Shown piece by piece: positions 54,830 to 63,779 of a stretch of 64,000 nt of DNA (positions are counted from its first letter, which is position 1; each line of letters starts with the position of its first letter). The translations under genes and the position numbers were made by a program. The stretch is from Tridacna crocea (Eukaryota > Mollusca > Bivalvia > Cardiida > Cardiidae), in assembly GCA_943736015.1 (NCBI GenBank), contig OX031065.1, positions 40,252,427 to 40,316,426 of the forward strand, written 5' to 3'. The notes beneath the pieces were generated by a model that worked only from the letters and a program-made list of their open reading frames with translations, was not told the origin of the DNA and ran no database searches.

Positions 54830-55901
54830 TGTCAAAGTATTCCTTTAACATATTTATATGACACATTTGTTTGTTTTTACGCCTTCCTGGAGTATTAATT
54901 ATATAGTTTAAATCACTTGATTTCTTGTCAATAGTGTAGGGTCCAAAATATCTTGCCTGTAGAGGTCTGCCAGGTATTGGCAAAAGAGCAAGGACTTTGT
55001 CACCTGGTTTAAATTTTCTATCAATAACATGGTTGTCATATCTTGCTTTCATTTTGCCCTGAGACGTTTTAAGATTAGACCTAGCAACCTCACATGCCCT
55101 AGACAGTCTATTTCTGAAGTCAGAAACATACTGCAGTAAATTCAAAGATGTTTCATCATTTGAGAGAAATTTCTCTTTCAAAAGTTTTAAAGGTCCACGA
55201 ACAGAATGGCCAAAAACTAATTCAAAAGGACTGAAACCAAGAGATTCTTGTACAGATTCTCTGGCTGCAAATAGTAACAAATGGATGCCCTCATCTCAAT
55301 CTTTTTCAGTGTCAAAGCAATATGATCTTATCATATTTTTTAATGTCTGGTGAAATCTTTCTAAAGCACCTTGACTTTCAGGGTGATAAGCGGATGACCT
55401 ATATTGCTTGATTCCTAATTCATGCATAACCTGTTGGAATATACCAGACATAAAATTTGACCCTTGATCAGACTGAACTGATTTTGGAAGACCAACAAAT
55501 GTGAAAAATTTTATAAAAGCTTTGACTATTGACTTTGTTTTTATGTTCCTTAAAGGAATAGCTTCAGGAAAACGTGTAGAAGTACACATAATTGTTAAGA
55601 GATACTCATTTCCTGACTTGGTTCGAGGCAAAGGACCAACACAATCTATAAGTATCCTACTGAAAGGTTCATCAAAAGCAGGAATAGGTTGTAATTGAGC
55701 TTTGGGAATGGTTTGGTTGGGTTTACCTACCATTTGACATGTATGGCAGGTTTTACAATATTTAGAGACATCTGATTTGAGACCAGGCCAATAAAAATGA
55801 GTAATAATTTTGTGATAGGTCTTGTTTATACCTAGATGACCTGACATAGGACTTTCATGGGCTATACTTAGTATTTCATGACGATATGACTTTGGAACCA
55901 C
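54830..55901 (-). pseudogene. Integrase of the nested element, one in-frame TGA
   Basis: Zinc-binding HHCC region (HLGINKTYHKIITHFYWPG, CKTCHTCQ), then the catalytic core. The first Asp is in LIDCVGPLP (codon 55644-55646), the second in QSDQGSNF (55467-55469), and the Glu in GALERFHQ (55359-55361). The spacing from second Asp to Glu is the canonical DD35E. A TGA at 55296-55298 interrupts the core's C-terminal side where a Trp codon is usual; the same frame then continues through GFSPFELVFGH and a GPY/F-like KPGDKVLALLP/YFGPYTI region. Confidence 0.92.
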
Positions 55902-55952
55902 AATTTGGTGGTAAACAGCCCATTCATCATCAGCTGGGACATCAAATGGTCG

Positions 55953-56342
55953 TCATTTTCTCATAAGAATCCCATTCTTTATATAGTAACACATTGGGAC
56001 TTGTAAAATTTCATCTTCAGGTAAAGCCCTAAAAATCAATTTTGAAATCTCAGGATCAGTTTGCTGTTCCTGGATAAGCTGTGACTTTGACAGCGTGTCG
56101 TGACCTTGGTCAATAGACCGTGGTGGTGAATGACAAGACATTGACGAGTCTGTCTGAGTATCAGACAAACTGGGATCAGGAGACTTTTTAATCTCATTAT
56201 TAAAATATTGACCGATAAAAGTATCTGTCAAGTCAATGTCAGAGTTGCAGTTTTTCAAAATGGCCTTTTTAGCCATAGCTCGGGTAACTGCACAAGAAGG
56301 ATACAAGTCAGGAATTTCCTGCTCAATAGGGTCATCTGTTTG
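55953..56342 (-). pseudogene. Spacer between protease and integrase, ends at in-frame TGA
   Basis: About 117-130 residues including SCAVTRAMAKK and QLIQEQQTDPEISKL, the usual linker before a gypsy integrase zinc region. It is in the integrase frame and stops at a TGA (55953-55955). Its frame differs by one base from gag-protease upstream, which could be a programmed frameshift or damage. Confidence 0.75.
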
Positions 56343-56344
56343 AC

Positions 56345-58096
56345 CTATATTTGGTGTGTCATTACAAGTGGATTTACCACAACCTTATCTCCAGCTAAGT
56401 CATTGCCTAGCAGTAAATGGACACCTTTGAATGGTAAGGAAGGTTTAATACCAATAACCACAGGCCCAGTAACCAAATCTGATGACAAATTAACGTAATG
56501 AAGAGGGACATTAACAGTTCCACACTCTACACCCTGAATAAGGACACTAGTACCGGAAGAAGTCTTCTCAGAAAAAGGCAGTATATCTGCTAAAATAAGA
56601 GATTGAGAAGCTCCTGTGTCTCTTAAAATCTTAATAGGGGTAGGTGGGCAATTATCACCTGAAAGTGATACAAACCCATTCAACATAAATGGTTCAAAAA
56701 TCTCCATAGTAGAATCAGACTTTGGTTTTGTGACTTTGTCAATTGTATTGGATTTAATAGAAGACTGTGGCCTTGGTCTTAGAGTGGTGAGCCCTGTTGG
56801 TTTGGTTTCATCACTTTCTAACTTCCTTTTTAATTTCAAACATTCAGAAACAAGGTGACCAGGTTTCTTACAATAGTTACAAGTGGGTCGAGATAAGGGA
56901 TATTGAGTTTTGGTTTCACTAGTAGAATTGGGTTTGGGTGTATTGAATTGACTGAGCATGCCAGATGAATTACCAGACATAGATTTATTTTGGGGATGTG
57001 AGGAAGTAGGTTTTGGTTTAGCAATAAAAGAAACATTATGTGTAAGGTAGTAATTATCAGCCAGACGAGCTGCTTCTTCTAAAGTTTCAACTTGTTTTTC
57101 GTCTAAGAATGTCTTAACATCAAATTGAATACAACGTTTGAATTCTTCAACTAACATAAGTTGTCTTAGTTTATCATAATTTTGGTCTATTTTCTTAGAA
57201 CAGCACCATCTATCAAATAACTGTTCTTTGTTTCTAGCAAATTCAACATGAGTCTGGTTAGAATCTTTTTTACAATTTCTAAATTTTTGTCTATATGCTT
57301 CTGGAACCAGCTCATAACCTTTGAGAATAAGTTCTTTAACAGTCTTATAGTGATGACTTTGTTCAACACCTAGTTGTGTATAAATTTCACGAGCTTTGCC
57401 TATCAAAACACTTTGCAGGAGCAAAGTCCATTGCTCTTTTGGCCAATTTAAGTTTTCTGCAACTTTTTCAAAGTGTAGGAAGTATTTATCAACTTCTTTT
57501 TCTTGAAATGGAGGAACAGGCCTAATATGTTTTGTAACATCGAAATTGTATTCAATCTTTTGCTTCGGCTGATTTGCTCTTTCTTGCATTTCTATTTCCC
57601 TCATTCTTAATTGAAATTCTCTCTCCTTCTCTCTCTCTTCCCTTTCTCTTTCTTTCTCTCTCTCTTCTCTTTCTTCTCTCTCCCTTTCTCTTTGTTCTCT
57701 CTCCCTTTCTCTTTCTTCTCTCTCCCTTTCTCTTTCCCTTTCTCTTTCTTTTCTCTCCCTTTCTCTTTCTCTTTCTTTTTCTCTCTCTACTCTTTCTTCT
57801 CTCTGTCTTTCCCTTTCTCTTTCTATTTCTAACTGTCTGATCTGAAGTTTTAATTCAAGTTCTTTTGAACTTGAAATTGACTGAACGTCAACTATCAGGG
57901 AAAGCGCATTTTCATTGAAAATCTCCTCATCAACAAAATATTGTACCAAAATGTTCCTAATTTCATGTTTACGCATTGAAGATTTTATTTCAGACAATTT
58001 ATAGTGTTTAGCAAGATTAAGCAAATCAGTCTTTTTACCTAAATTCAATAGCTCCACAGACGGTTCAGCCGTAAATTTATCTAAGTCAAAAGACAT
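56345..58096 (-). CDS. gag: Gag-protease polyprotein of the Gmr1-like element
   Basis: Intact 583-codon frame from ATG 58096 to TAG. An N-terminal domain (1-85) is followed by a long Glu/Arg low-complexity coiled coil (about 88-168). The capsid-like region HIRPVPPFQEKEVDKYFLHF to SVLIGKAREIYTQL resembles the SCAN-related capsid C-terminal domain. A CCHC zinc knuckle CNYCKKPGHLVSEC spans residues 406-419. An aspartic protease motif (LRDTGASQSL, DTGA at 493-496) has a downstream GVECGTVNVP and LLGNDL, as in retropepsins. Gag would assemble the particle and bind RNA; protease would mature it. This is the only undamaged gene of the element. Confidence 0.93.
   Translation of the reverse strand: MSFDLDKFTAEPSVELLNLGKKTDLLNLAKHYKLSEIKSSMRKHEIRNILVQYFVDEEIFNENALSLIVDVQSISSSKELELKLQIRQLEIERERERQREERVEREKERERERERKEREREREREREEREREREQREREREEREEREKEREREEREKEREFQLRMREIEMQERANQPKQKIEYNFDVTKHIRPVPPFQEKEVDKYFLHFEKVAENLNWPKEQWTLLLQSVLIGKAREIYTQLGVEQSHHYKTVKELILKGYELVPEAYRQKFRNCKKDSNQTHVEFARNKEQLFDRWCCSKKIDQNYDKLRQLMLVEEFKRCIQFDVKTFLDEKQVETLEEAARLADNYYLTHNVSFIAKPKPTSSHPQNKSMSGNSSGMLSQFNTPKPNSTSETKTQYPLSRPTCNYCKKPGHLVSECLKLKRKLESDETKPTGLTTLRPRPQSSIKSNTIDKVTKPKSDSTMEIFEPFMLNGFVSLSGDNCPPTPIKILRDTGASQSLILADILPFSEKTSSGTSVLIQGVECGTVNVPLHYVNLSSDLVTGPVVIGIKPSLPFKGVHLLLGNDLAGDKVVVNPLVMTHQI
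57600..57840 (-). repeat. Purine-rich low-complexity stretch within gag
   Basis: GAGAGA/AAAGAG-rich DNA encoding the Arg/Glu repeat of gag. Leu/Phe-rich frames on the plus strand here are artefacts. Confidence 0.9.
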
Positions 58097-58268
58097 GTTT
58101 GTTTGTTGCTGGATTCAAGTACAAAATTGTATTATAATTACTGATTAGTAATTTTGACTAACAGGATGTATTAGATTTATTCAAATTGTGAAAAGCAAAC
58201 GTCTATGTCTTATTTTCCAATCAATGGTTAATCCTAAAAGGAAAACGAATGCGTTAGTCTATCTTCCA

Positions 58269-58286
58269 ATCCCGGACGAGCCCCCA
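58269..58286 (-). promoter_or_regulatory. Primer-binding site, tRNA-Pro type
   Basis: On the minus strand TGGGGGCTCGTCCGGGAT, five bases after the 5' LTR. All 18 bases equal the classic tRNA-Pro primer site known from murine leukaemia virus, i.e. the complement of the tRNA-Pro 3' end. Confidence 0.92.
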
Positions 58287-58291
58287 ATTTC

Positions 58292-58853
58292 TGTTACGAG
58301 TCAGGCGTAACTAGAAAGTAGAAGCCAGCAACAAACGATAACAATTAACAGAATTTATTAACAAAAATATCAAATAAACAGTGACAATATTACAATAGTA
58401 CAAAACAATACCTTAGACGTTAAATTCAAAAGACAAATTATTCCAGTCTTAATTCCAGTCTGATCCTGATCCAAACTGAATGTAATCCAAGCACACGAAG
58501 TAATCCTCACTTTAGTCTAGTCTGATCCAAATCCAAACTGAATATAATCCAAGCACTAATTATAGGACACAAACACAAGATAATCCCCACTGTAGTCTGG
58601 CAATCATGTATTAACTAGTGAACACTGAGATGTAAAAAGCTTTTCCTTTTATAATAACAGGGAAACTTCCAGAAAATTCATGTAAAAATGAGTTGCATAA
58701 CTTCTAGTAATCAGATTGTAAAAAGGCCTGGAAACTTCCAGCACAATATTCCACAAGAGAGAATCCAGTTCTAAAAATAGTAACAGGGGAAAACCATTCA
58801 AAAATAGATACACACATGAACAAAGCTAGGAATAACTGGGTATGTACATAACA
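58292..58853 (-). repeat. 5' LTR of nested element, full length
   Basis: 562 bp, TG...CA ends in plus reading (TGTTACGAG to ACATAACA), matched by the shortened copy at 52875-53132. It should contain the promoter in U3. I did not identify a specific TATA box with confidence. Confidence 0.93.
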
Positions 58854-58857
58854 GTTG
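58854..58857 (+). repeat. Target-site duplication GTTG, right copy
   Basis: Follows the LTR end directly. The interrupted RNase H frame of the outer element resumes from here. Confidence 0.85.
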
Positions 58858-59288
58858 GCTTTGGGTTATGTTTTGGGGCAAGTTGATGAAAGTGGTCGAG
58901 AGTATGTTGTGTGCTATGGCGGTTGAGCTCTTCGTCCGGAAGAAAAGAACTGGAGTGTTACTGAGTTAGAATGCTTAGCTGTGATCAGCGGTGTAGAAGC
59001 CTTTAAGCATTACTTGACTCATAAACACTTCACGGTTGTCACAGATCATTCGGCTCTGCAATGGCTAATGAATAAGCACGAACCAACAGGCCGTTTAGCA
59101 AGATGGAGCATAACAATTTCACTATAAAGCACCGAAAAGGCACACAGCATCAAAATGCAGATGCTTTATCTCGACTTGATTACACCAGACTTCCCAACAA
59201 AAATAACCCAAGTCCTGAACTGAGGAATGAGTCTAATAAAGCTAACTCTTCTTACGTTAATAATTTAAATACTGATAACAGCTCATAA
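58858..59288 (+). pseudogene. RNase H of the outer element, broken
   Basis: Continues from 52874: LGYVLGQVDESGREYVVCYG, NWSVTELECLAVISGVEAFK, FTVVTDHSALQWL and HQNADALSRLD are RNase H motifs of Ty3/gypsy type. There is an in-frame TGA near 58925 and a frameshift near 59105. Confidence 0.9.
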
Positions 59289-59428
59289 AATGATTCTTTC
59301 AATGAAAACCAGTCACTGAATACAGAAATAACATTTGAATATAAAAATTCTCCTAGTGTAAACCCAATAGGATGTGGTGATTTAGAACCAAACAAAGAAT
59401 TATATAGAATAAGTGTCCTGATTTCAGT
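59289..59428 (+). other. Degraded linker between RNase H and integrase of the outer element
   Basis: Asn/Ser-rich in the surviving frames, with stops in all three. No domain seen. Confidence 0.5.
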
Positions 59429-61046
59429 GATATCATCAAATATCTAGACAAAGGTATACTACCTGAAGACAAAGCAAAAGCCAATGTAATATCTGTAGTT
59501 TCAGAAAATCAGTACGTTCTTCTAAATAATGTCCTATATCACATATTTACTCCACGAATCAAGAAAGCTGACAACATTATAAAAGAAGAAAACATGATCT
59601 TACAATTAGCTGTTCCACAATGTAAACGTAAGGAAATTCTCACAGCATATCATGATTGTAAAGCTGGTGGTTTCATTTTGGGGTTAAGAGAACTTTTGCA
59701 GCTATAAAGCAAAAATACTGGTGGCCAAAAATGTACCAAGATGTTCATGACTATGTGAGCTCATGTGATATATGTCAAAGAGTAAAAGTAGAGCGAAATA
59801 GGCCAGCCGTACCATTAAGTCCTCTGCCGGATGAAGATGTATTTGCTCGCCTACACATACACATTCTATGTTCACTTCCTAAATCAAAACAGGGGTTTCA
59901 GTATGTACTGTTAGTTGTTGACAGTTTTTCTAAGTGGACTGAAGCTTTCCCGTTGAGAACTCCGGAAGCTCAAGAAATTGCAGATATACTTTACAATGAA
60001 ATTTTCACGAGATATGGGGCTCCAAGAACCATTGTATCAGACCATGGGAAAAATTTCATGTCTAAGTTGGTAAATGCACTGTGTGAGCTGTTTGAAGTCA
60101 ACGACATCATACTAGCAGTTACCATCCTCAGACTAATGCAACAGTAGAAAGGGCTAACAGTACACTGATTCAGACACTTAGGGCTTACATTAGTAAAAAT
60201 CAGGAAAACTGGCCATCCTTTCTCCCTAGTGTTATGATGGCATTCAGATCAACCCCCTGCACAGAAACATCAGGCTTTAGTCCATTTCAGCTAATGTTTG
60301 GAAGAGAAATGAACTTACCAATTGACACTTCATTGCTTCCAAAACCTACTTTAAATACTAATGTAAGGCAGTATTTCGAAAATCTGTTAGAAAAATTGAA
60401 ATTAGTGAAAGACACTGCCAAGAAAAATTTGGAGGAAGCACAGGTCAAGTCTAAAAGATTGCATGACCAAAAGGCAAAAGCCCCCGATTTCGGTATAGGT
60501 GATCTTGTTCTTCTTAAGCAAGGCAAAGTCCCAAATGGCATGTCGGCAAAGCTAACAGACAAATGGGAAGGTCCGTTCAGAATTGTAGAAATTGGGCCAA
60601 ATTTCACATACAAAATCAAAGATCTTCAAAACAATAAAATAAAGAGATCTCTTATAAATGCCACTAGATTAAAATTATATAACAAAAGGCTAGTCGATAG
60701 GGATGAAAATGCTCAAGGTCATTTGGACAATAACAATCCATTTTGCAAGCATGAGAAATCCCAAGAAAATCAGACTGAGAATGATAACAGTACAAATGAC
60801 TCACATGAGGACAATATTACAGGACATAAGCATCCTAAAGATATGAGTAATATTAGAATCATAAAAGCAAAAAAAAAAGGTGGTCGGCAAAGATACCGAA
60901 TTCAGTGGCCAGATGGTATTAGAGAATGGGAACTAGAGGCAAATATTCCAAAGTATGCAATCGACACTTACTTGAAACATTACACGATGTTTGGCATGAA
61001 ACGCAAAAGAAAGTGTCTCCCAAAATTCTTCTGCAAGAATGAGTAA
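59429..61046 (+). pseudogene. Integrase of the outer element, decayed, catalytic Asp lost
   Basis: Three frames in turn: an N-terminal zinc region (CKRKEILTAYHDCKAGG, then YWWPKMYQDVHDYVSSCDIC after a shift near 59675); the core with SKWTEAFPLRTPEAQEI and IVSDHGKNFMS; and after a second shift near 60115 the TVERANSTL segment carrying Glu. At the first catalytic Asp position (normally an H-x-D motif before ILGPLP) the text reads LHIHILCSLPK, so Asp is His. The frame is then open from about 60124 to 61046 (SGFSPFQLMFGREMNLPIDT), with a GPY/F module (KWEGPFRIVEIGPNFTYKI) and a C-terminal chromodomain-like segment (KKGGRQRYRIQWPDGIREWE). Confidence 0.88.
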
Positions 61047-61094
61047 AAACCTTGTAGAGAGTAAAAAACTCTACCATTCTGAATCCGAAAGTCC

Positions 61095-63164
61095 ATGGCA
61101 ATCTATCCTCTATCTTTTCTCAAAGTGATTCTTGTGGTGAAGGACAACTCCTCTCTTGTTGTCTCTCTCTTTCACCCCATGAACTCACAACTTCTTTTCT
61201 TACTTTCAGGATTCTGGAGTGTTGGATGGAGTTTTGCAATCCTACTTCTACTCGACTTTGCTTCTCCTTGTAGTAGCAAGCAAATGGTTCAAAGACTAAA
61301 CTATCGGGTCGTGTTCCAAGCAAAAGAACCTATTGTTGTAGCCACTGATTTCTGGTATCATACATTTGTCATTGACTTACCTCCTAAACTCAACTTGATT
61401 CGTAATCCAAAATGTCAAAGAGACAATGTAACATGTGCAATGATAGGACATGTCATATCACAAATTAATAGCATTCGATCACAGACTGCCTCACGTTTGA
61501 ATACTACGGTCCAATTCATTAAGGAACTTATACCGGAAGGATCCCTTCCAAAGTCCCGTAGTAGACGCTCTTTACTACCATTTGTGGGCAAATTGACACG
61601 TGGTTTGTTTGGAACGGCTACAATGGAAGATGTGAATGTCCTAGCAAACCACATAAATAGAATTAGTCAGATGACATATAATATGGCCAAGTCACTAGTA
61701 CATCAAGAACAGCAGCTAAGCTCATTCATATCCACAGCTAACTCTCGCATGGATAACCTCATGAGTGGTATTCAGGATAACATGCTAGCCATTAAATACA
61801 TCCAAAGACAGCTGCACACCACTGCGTTGAATTTGGAAGAGACATTTGAGTATCTAACGTCCATCCTTACAGGTCAAATACAAACAAGTGCTCGGCTAAG
61901 CCATCAATTGGAAGAGCTGAAGCTTGGTGTATCTGATCTCATGAATGGGAAGTTATCTCCCTTGCTAATACCACAGCATGTGATGAGTTCCACCATGCAG
62001 GATATACAAGAAATTTTGAACACAAAATTCCATGGATTTCATGTAAATATTCAAAATATCAATCACATATATTCAGATTGTCAATTCCTTGTTGCAAGGA
62101 ACAACTCTAAGGTCTATGTTACAATAAAAATACCAATTTCATCTCATCAAGACCCACTAAACTTCTTTCAAGTCATTGCAATGCCAGTACCGCTGAACAG
62201 TTCTTCAAGTCATGCAACTCAGCTATTGGACTTGCCAAAATACTTTGTCATAACACATGACAAACAGTTTTATTTCGCAGGAAGCGATTTCGAATTCTCT
62301 TATTGTAGAGGTGAAACAGTCAAATATTGTCCATTCAACTTAATATTGAAGCCGGTAACCTCCAAATCTTGCATCCTTGCAATCTTTGGAAATGACAAAA
62401 GTCAGGCTAAAGCTCAAAGTGACTTCAGGTTTCTGGAAAACTCCATTTCTCCTAAAATTAGAGAACTTGAGTCAAATGTCCTATTACTATACAAAACACC
62501 TTTGCTATCGCTTAATTGTTTAAATTCACATAGCATGTTAACTGGATGTGATTTTTGTATTATAAATGTGCCATGTAAATGTTCTGTCTCCACATCACAA
62601 CATTATATACCACCACCGCTGGGATCATGCAAACATACTGATAATGTGACAATTATTGTTCATCCTGTAAATTTGGCTGTATTACAGCATTTCTTTGATG
62701 ATCAGGTTGCCAACAACATCCTTGCTGACACTTTGTCATCCATACCTGTTAATGTTACGCTTCTACAATTTAAAGTTTATGAACATAAAATGTCAGATAT
62801 CATAGCAGCTGACTCAAAACAACACTTAAGCTTACAGAAAATGGCGGAAGCTGCAAAGAATAATGTTCAAGTTTTTCAATCGTTAGTAGAACCCCTACTT
62901 GATGGACAAATTGATATAGAATCAAATTGGCCATCAACAAATGATATTTTAATTATAGTTAGTATGAGTGCATCTGCCATATTGGCAGTGCTTCTCATTC
63001 ACACAATATTCAAGCTTCGTAAACTAGCTTCAAGTGCATTGTTGCTACAGCAAGTTCGTAGTATTAAAGCAGCAGTAACCCCTATACCATCTTTTACATA
63101 TACATGTACACAAAATGATGAGCTCGAAGGTGAAGAAACTATTGTTGCTACAGCAAGTTCGTAG
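61095..63164 (+). CDS. env: F-type envelope-like glycoprotein of the outer element
   Basis: Open frame of 689 codons, 49 bp after the integrase stop. ATG 61095 is the first possible start; the Met codon at 61179 begins a better signal peptide (FLLSGFWSVGWSFAILLLLD). Then come a short first subunit with Cys residues and NVT/NTT glycosylation sites; a furin-type RSRR site (residues 155-158); and directly after it a hydrophobic Gly/Phe-rich fusion-peptide-like segment (159-176). A helical heptad-type region (about 178-285), a Cys-rich ectodomain and a transmembrane helix near residues 618-639 follow. Small N-terminal subunit, RxRR, fusion peptide and coiled coil are the layout of baculovirus F and errantivirus Env. 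In such elements Env mediates membrane fusion. The last residues are changed by a 103-bp duplication. Whether it is expressed is unknown. Confidence 0.82.
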   Translation: MAIYPLSFLKVILVVKDNSSLVVSLFHPMNSQLLFLLSGFWSVGWSFAILLLLDFASPCSSKQMVQRLNYRVVFQAKEPIVVATDFWYHTFVIDLPPKLNLIRNPKCQRDNVTCAMIGHVISQINSIRSQTASRLNTTVQFIKELIPEGSLPKSRSRRSLLPFVGKLTRGLFGTATMEDVNVLANHINRISQMTYNMAKSLVHQEQQLSSFISTANSRMDNLMSGIQDNMLAIKYIQRQLHTTALNLEETFEYLTSILTGQIQTSARLSHQLEELKLGVSDLMNGKLSPLLIPQHVMSSTMQDIQEILNTKFHGFHVNIQNINHIYSDCQFLVARNNSKVYVTIKIPISSHQDPLNFFQVIAMPVPLNSSSSHATQLLDLPKYFVITHDKQFYFAGSDFEFSYCRGETVKYCPFNLILKPVTSKSCILAIFGNDKSQAKAQSDFRFLENSISPKIRELESNVLLLYKTPLLSLNCLNSHSMLTGCDFCIINVPCKCSVSTSQHYIPPPLGSCKHTDNVTIIVHPVNLAVLQHFFDDQVANNILADTLSSIPVNVTLLQFKVYEHKMSDIIAADSKQHLSLQKMAEAAKNNVQVFQSLVEPLLDGQIDIESNWPSTNDILIIVSMSASAILAVLLIHTIFKLRKLASSALLLQQVRSIKAAVTPIPSFTYTCTQNDELEGEETIVATASS

Positions 63165-63243
63165 TATTAAAGCAGCAGTAACCCCTATACCATCTTTTAC
63201 ATATACATGTACACAAAATGATGAGCTCGAAGGTGAAGAAACT
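63038..63243 (+). repeat. 103-bp exact tandem duplication at the env 3' end
   Basis: 63038-63140 and 63141-63243 are identical by eye (both begin ATTGTTGCTACAGCAAGTTC). 103 is not a multiple of three. The second copy therefore shifts the env frame to an early TAG at 63162-63164. The other frame stays open to 63345, probably the original tail. Confidence 0.95.
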
Positions 63244-63345
63244 ATCTTCAGTAAACTTCTTGTACTCTGTTGTAAATATTACTTTACTTCAAGCTTACCA
63301 TATCAAGCATATACTCAGGCAGCCTTTCTTTGTTTACATTTATAA

Positions 63346-63672
63346 GCGACATCATGGTATGATCCCAATGCAGTAACTACAAAATAAATATGGACAAGCA
63401 TGTACATGGCAAGACTACGCATTGTTTTTGTATATTATAATTAGTTATTGTCGTAATTTACATAATATTTCCATTAGCTAGTTCATATATATATATATTT
63501 ACAATAATTTCTGATACATTGTATCTCTAGTGTTTGCATCACTAAACAGTTCCCACATAAAAGCGTTTTACCAGAAAACTAAACTTTGGGGACCAAAGTC
63601 TTTGAAGACCGGGGAAGATATTATGCCATAGATTAAGGGTTATAAGTAGTATATAATATGGGCTATCTGGGA
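63346..63672. other. Post-env sequence, no LTR recognised
   Basis: AT-rich, with an (AT)n patch near 63487-63500. A 3' LTR of the outer element would be expected here, but the 5' copy needed to recognise it is not in the window. GACCGGGGAAGATA near 63608 is a possible polypurine tract. Confidence 0.35.
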
Positions 63673-63732
63673 CACTTTGACCATAAGCAACCACGCTTTT
63701 GAATTTGAGCCACTTGACCATAAGCAACCACG
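63673..63732. repeat. 22-bp direct repeat pair
   Basis: TTGACCATAAGCAACCACG occurs at about 63677-63695 and again at 63714-63732. Confidence 0.9.
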
Positions 63733-63779
63733 AAGAATTTTTTGATTTGTCTTAAGAAATTTTTTTTCCCTAATTAAAA

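Larger units (their letters stand above)
52875..58853 (-). mobile_element. Gmr1-like Ty3/gypsy LTR retrotransposon (integrase before RT)
   Basis: A complete insertion on the minus strand: 5' LTR 58853-58292, tRNA-Pro primer site, gag-protease, then integrase, RT and RNase H, polypurine tract, and 3' LTR 53132-52875. Ty3/gypsy elements normally run RT-RNase H-integrase. The order with integrase first, but with gypsy-type protein sequences, is the hallmark of the Gmr1-like clade described by Goodwin and Poulter. The gag region also has the capsid stretch from which the vertebrate SCAN domain is thought to derive, again linked to this clade. Pol has two in-frame TGA codons and two frameshifts, so this copy is non-autonomous. 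It is nested in an older + strand element. Confidence 0.92.

Noticed and set aside
54181-54861. Plus-strand frames within the RT region
   Set aside because: Antisense shadows of the minus-strand pol gene.
57574-57840. Leu/Phe-rich plus-strand frames resembling membrane proteins
   Set aside because: Antisense of the gag Arg/Glu repeat; low complexity.
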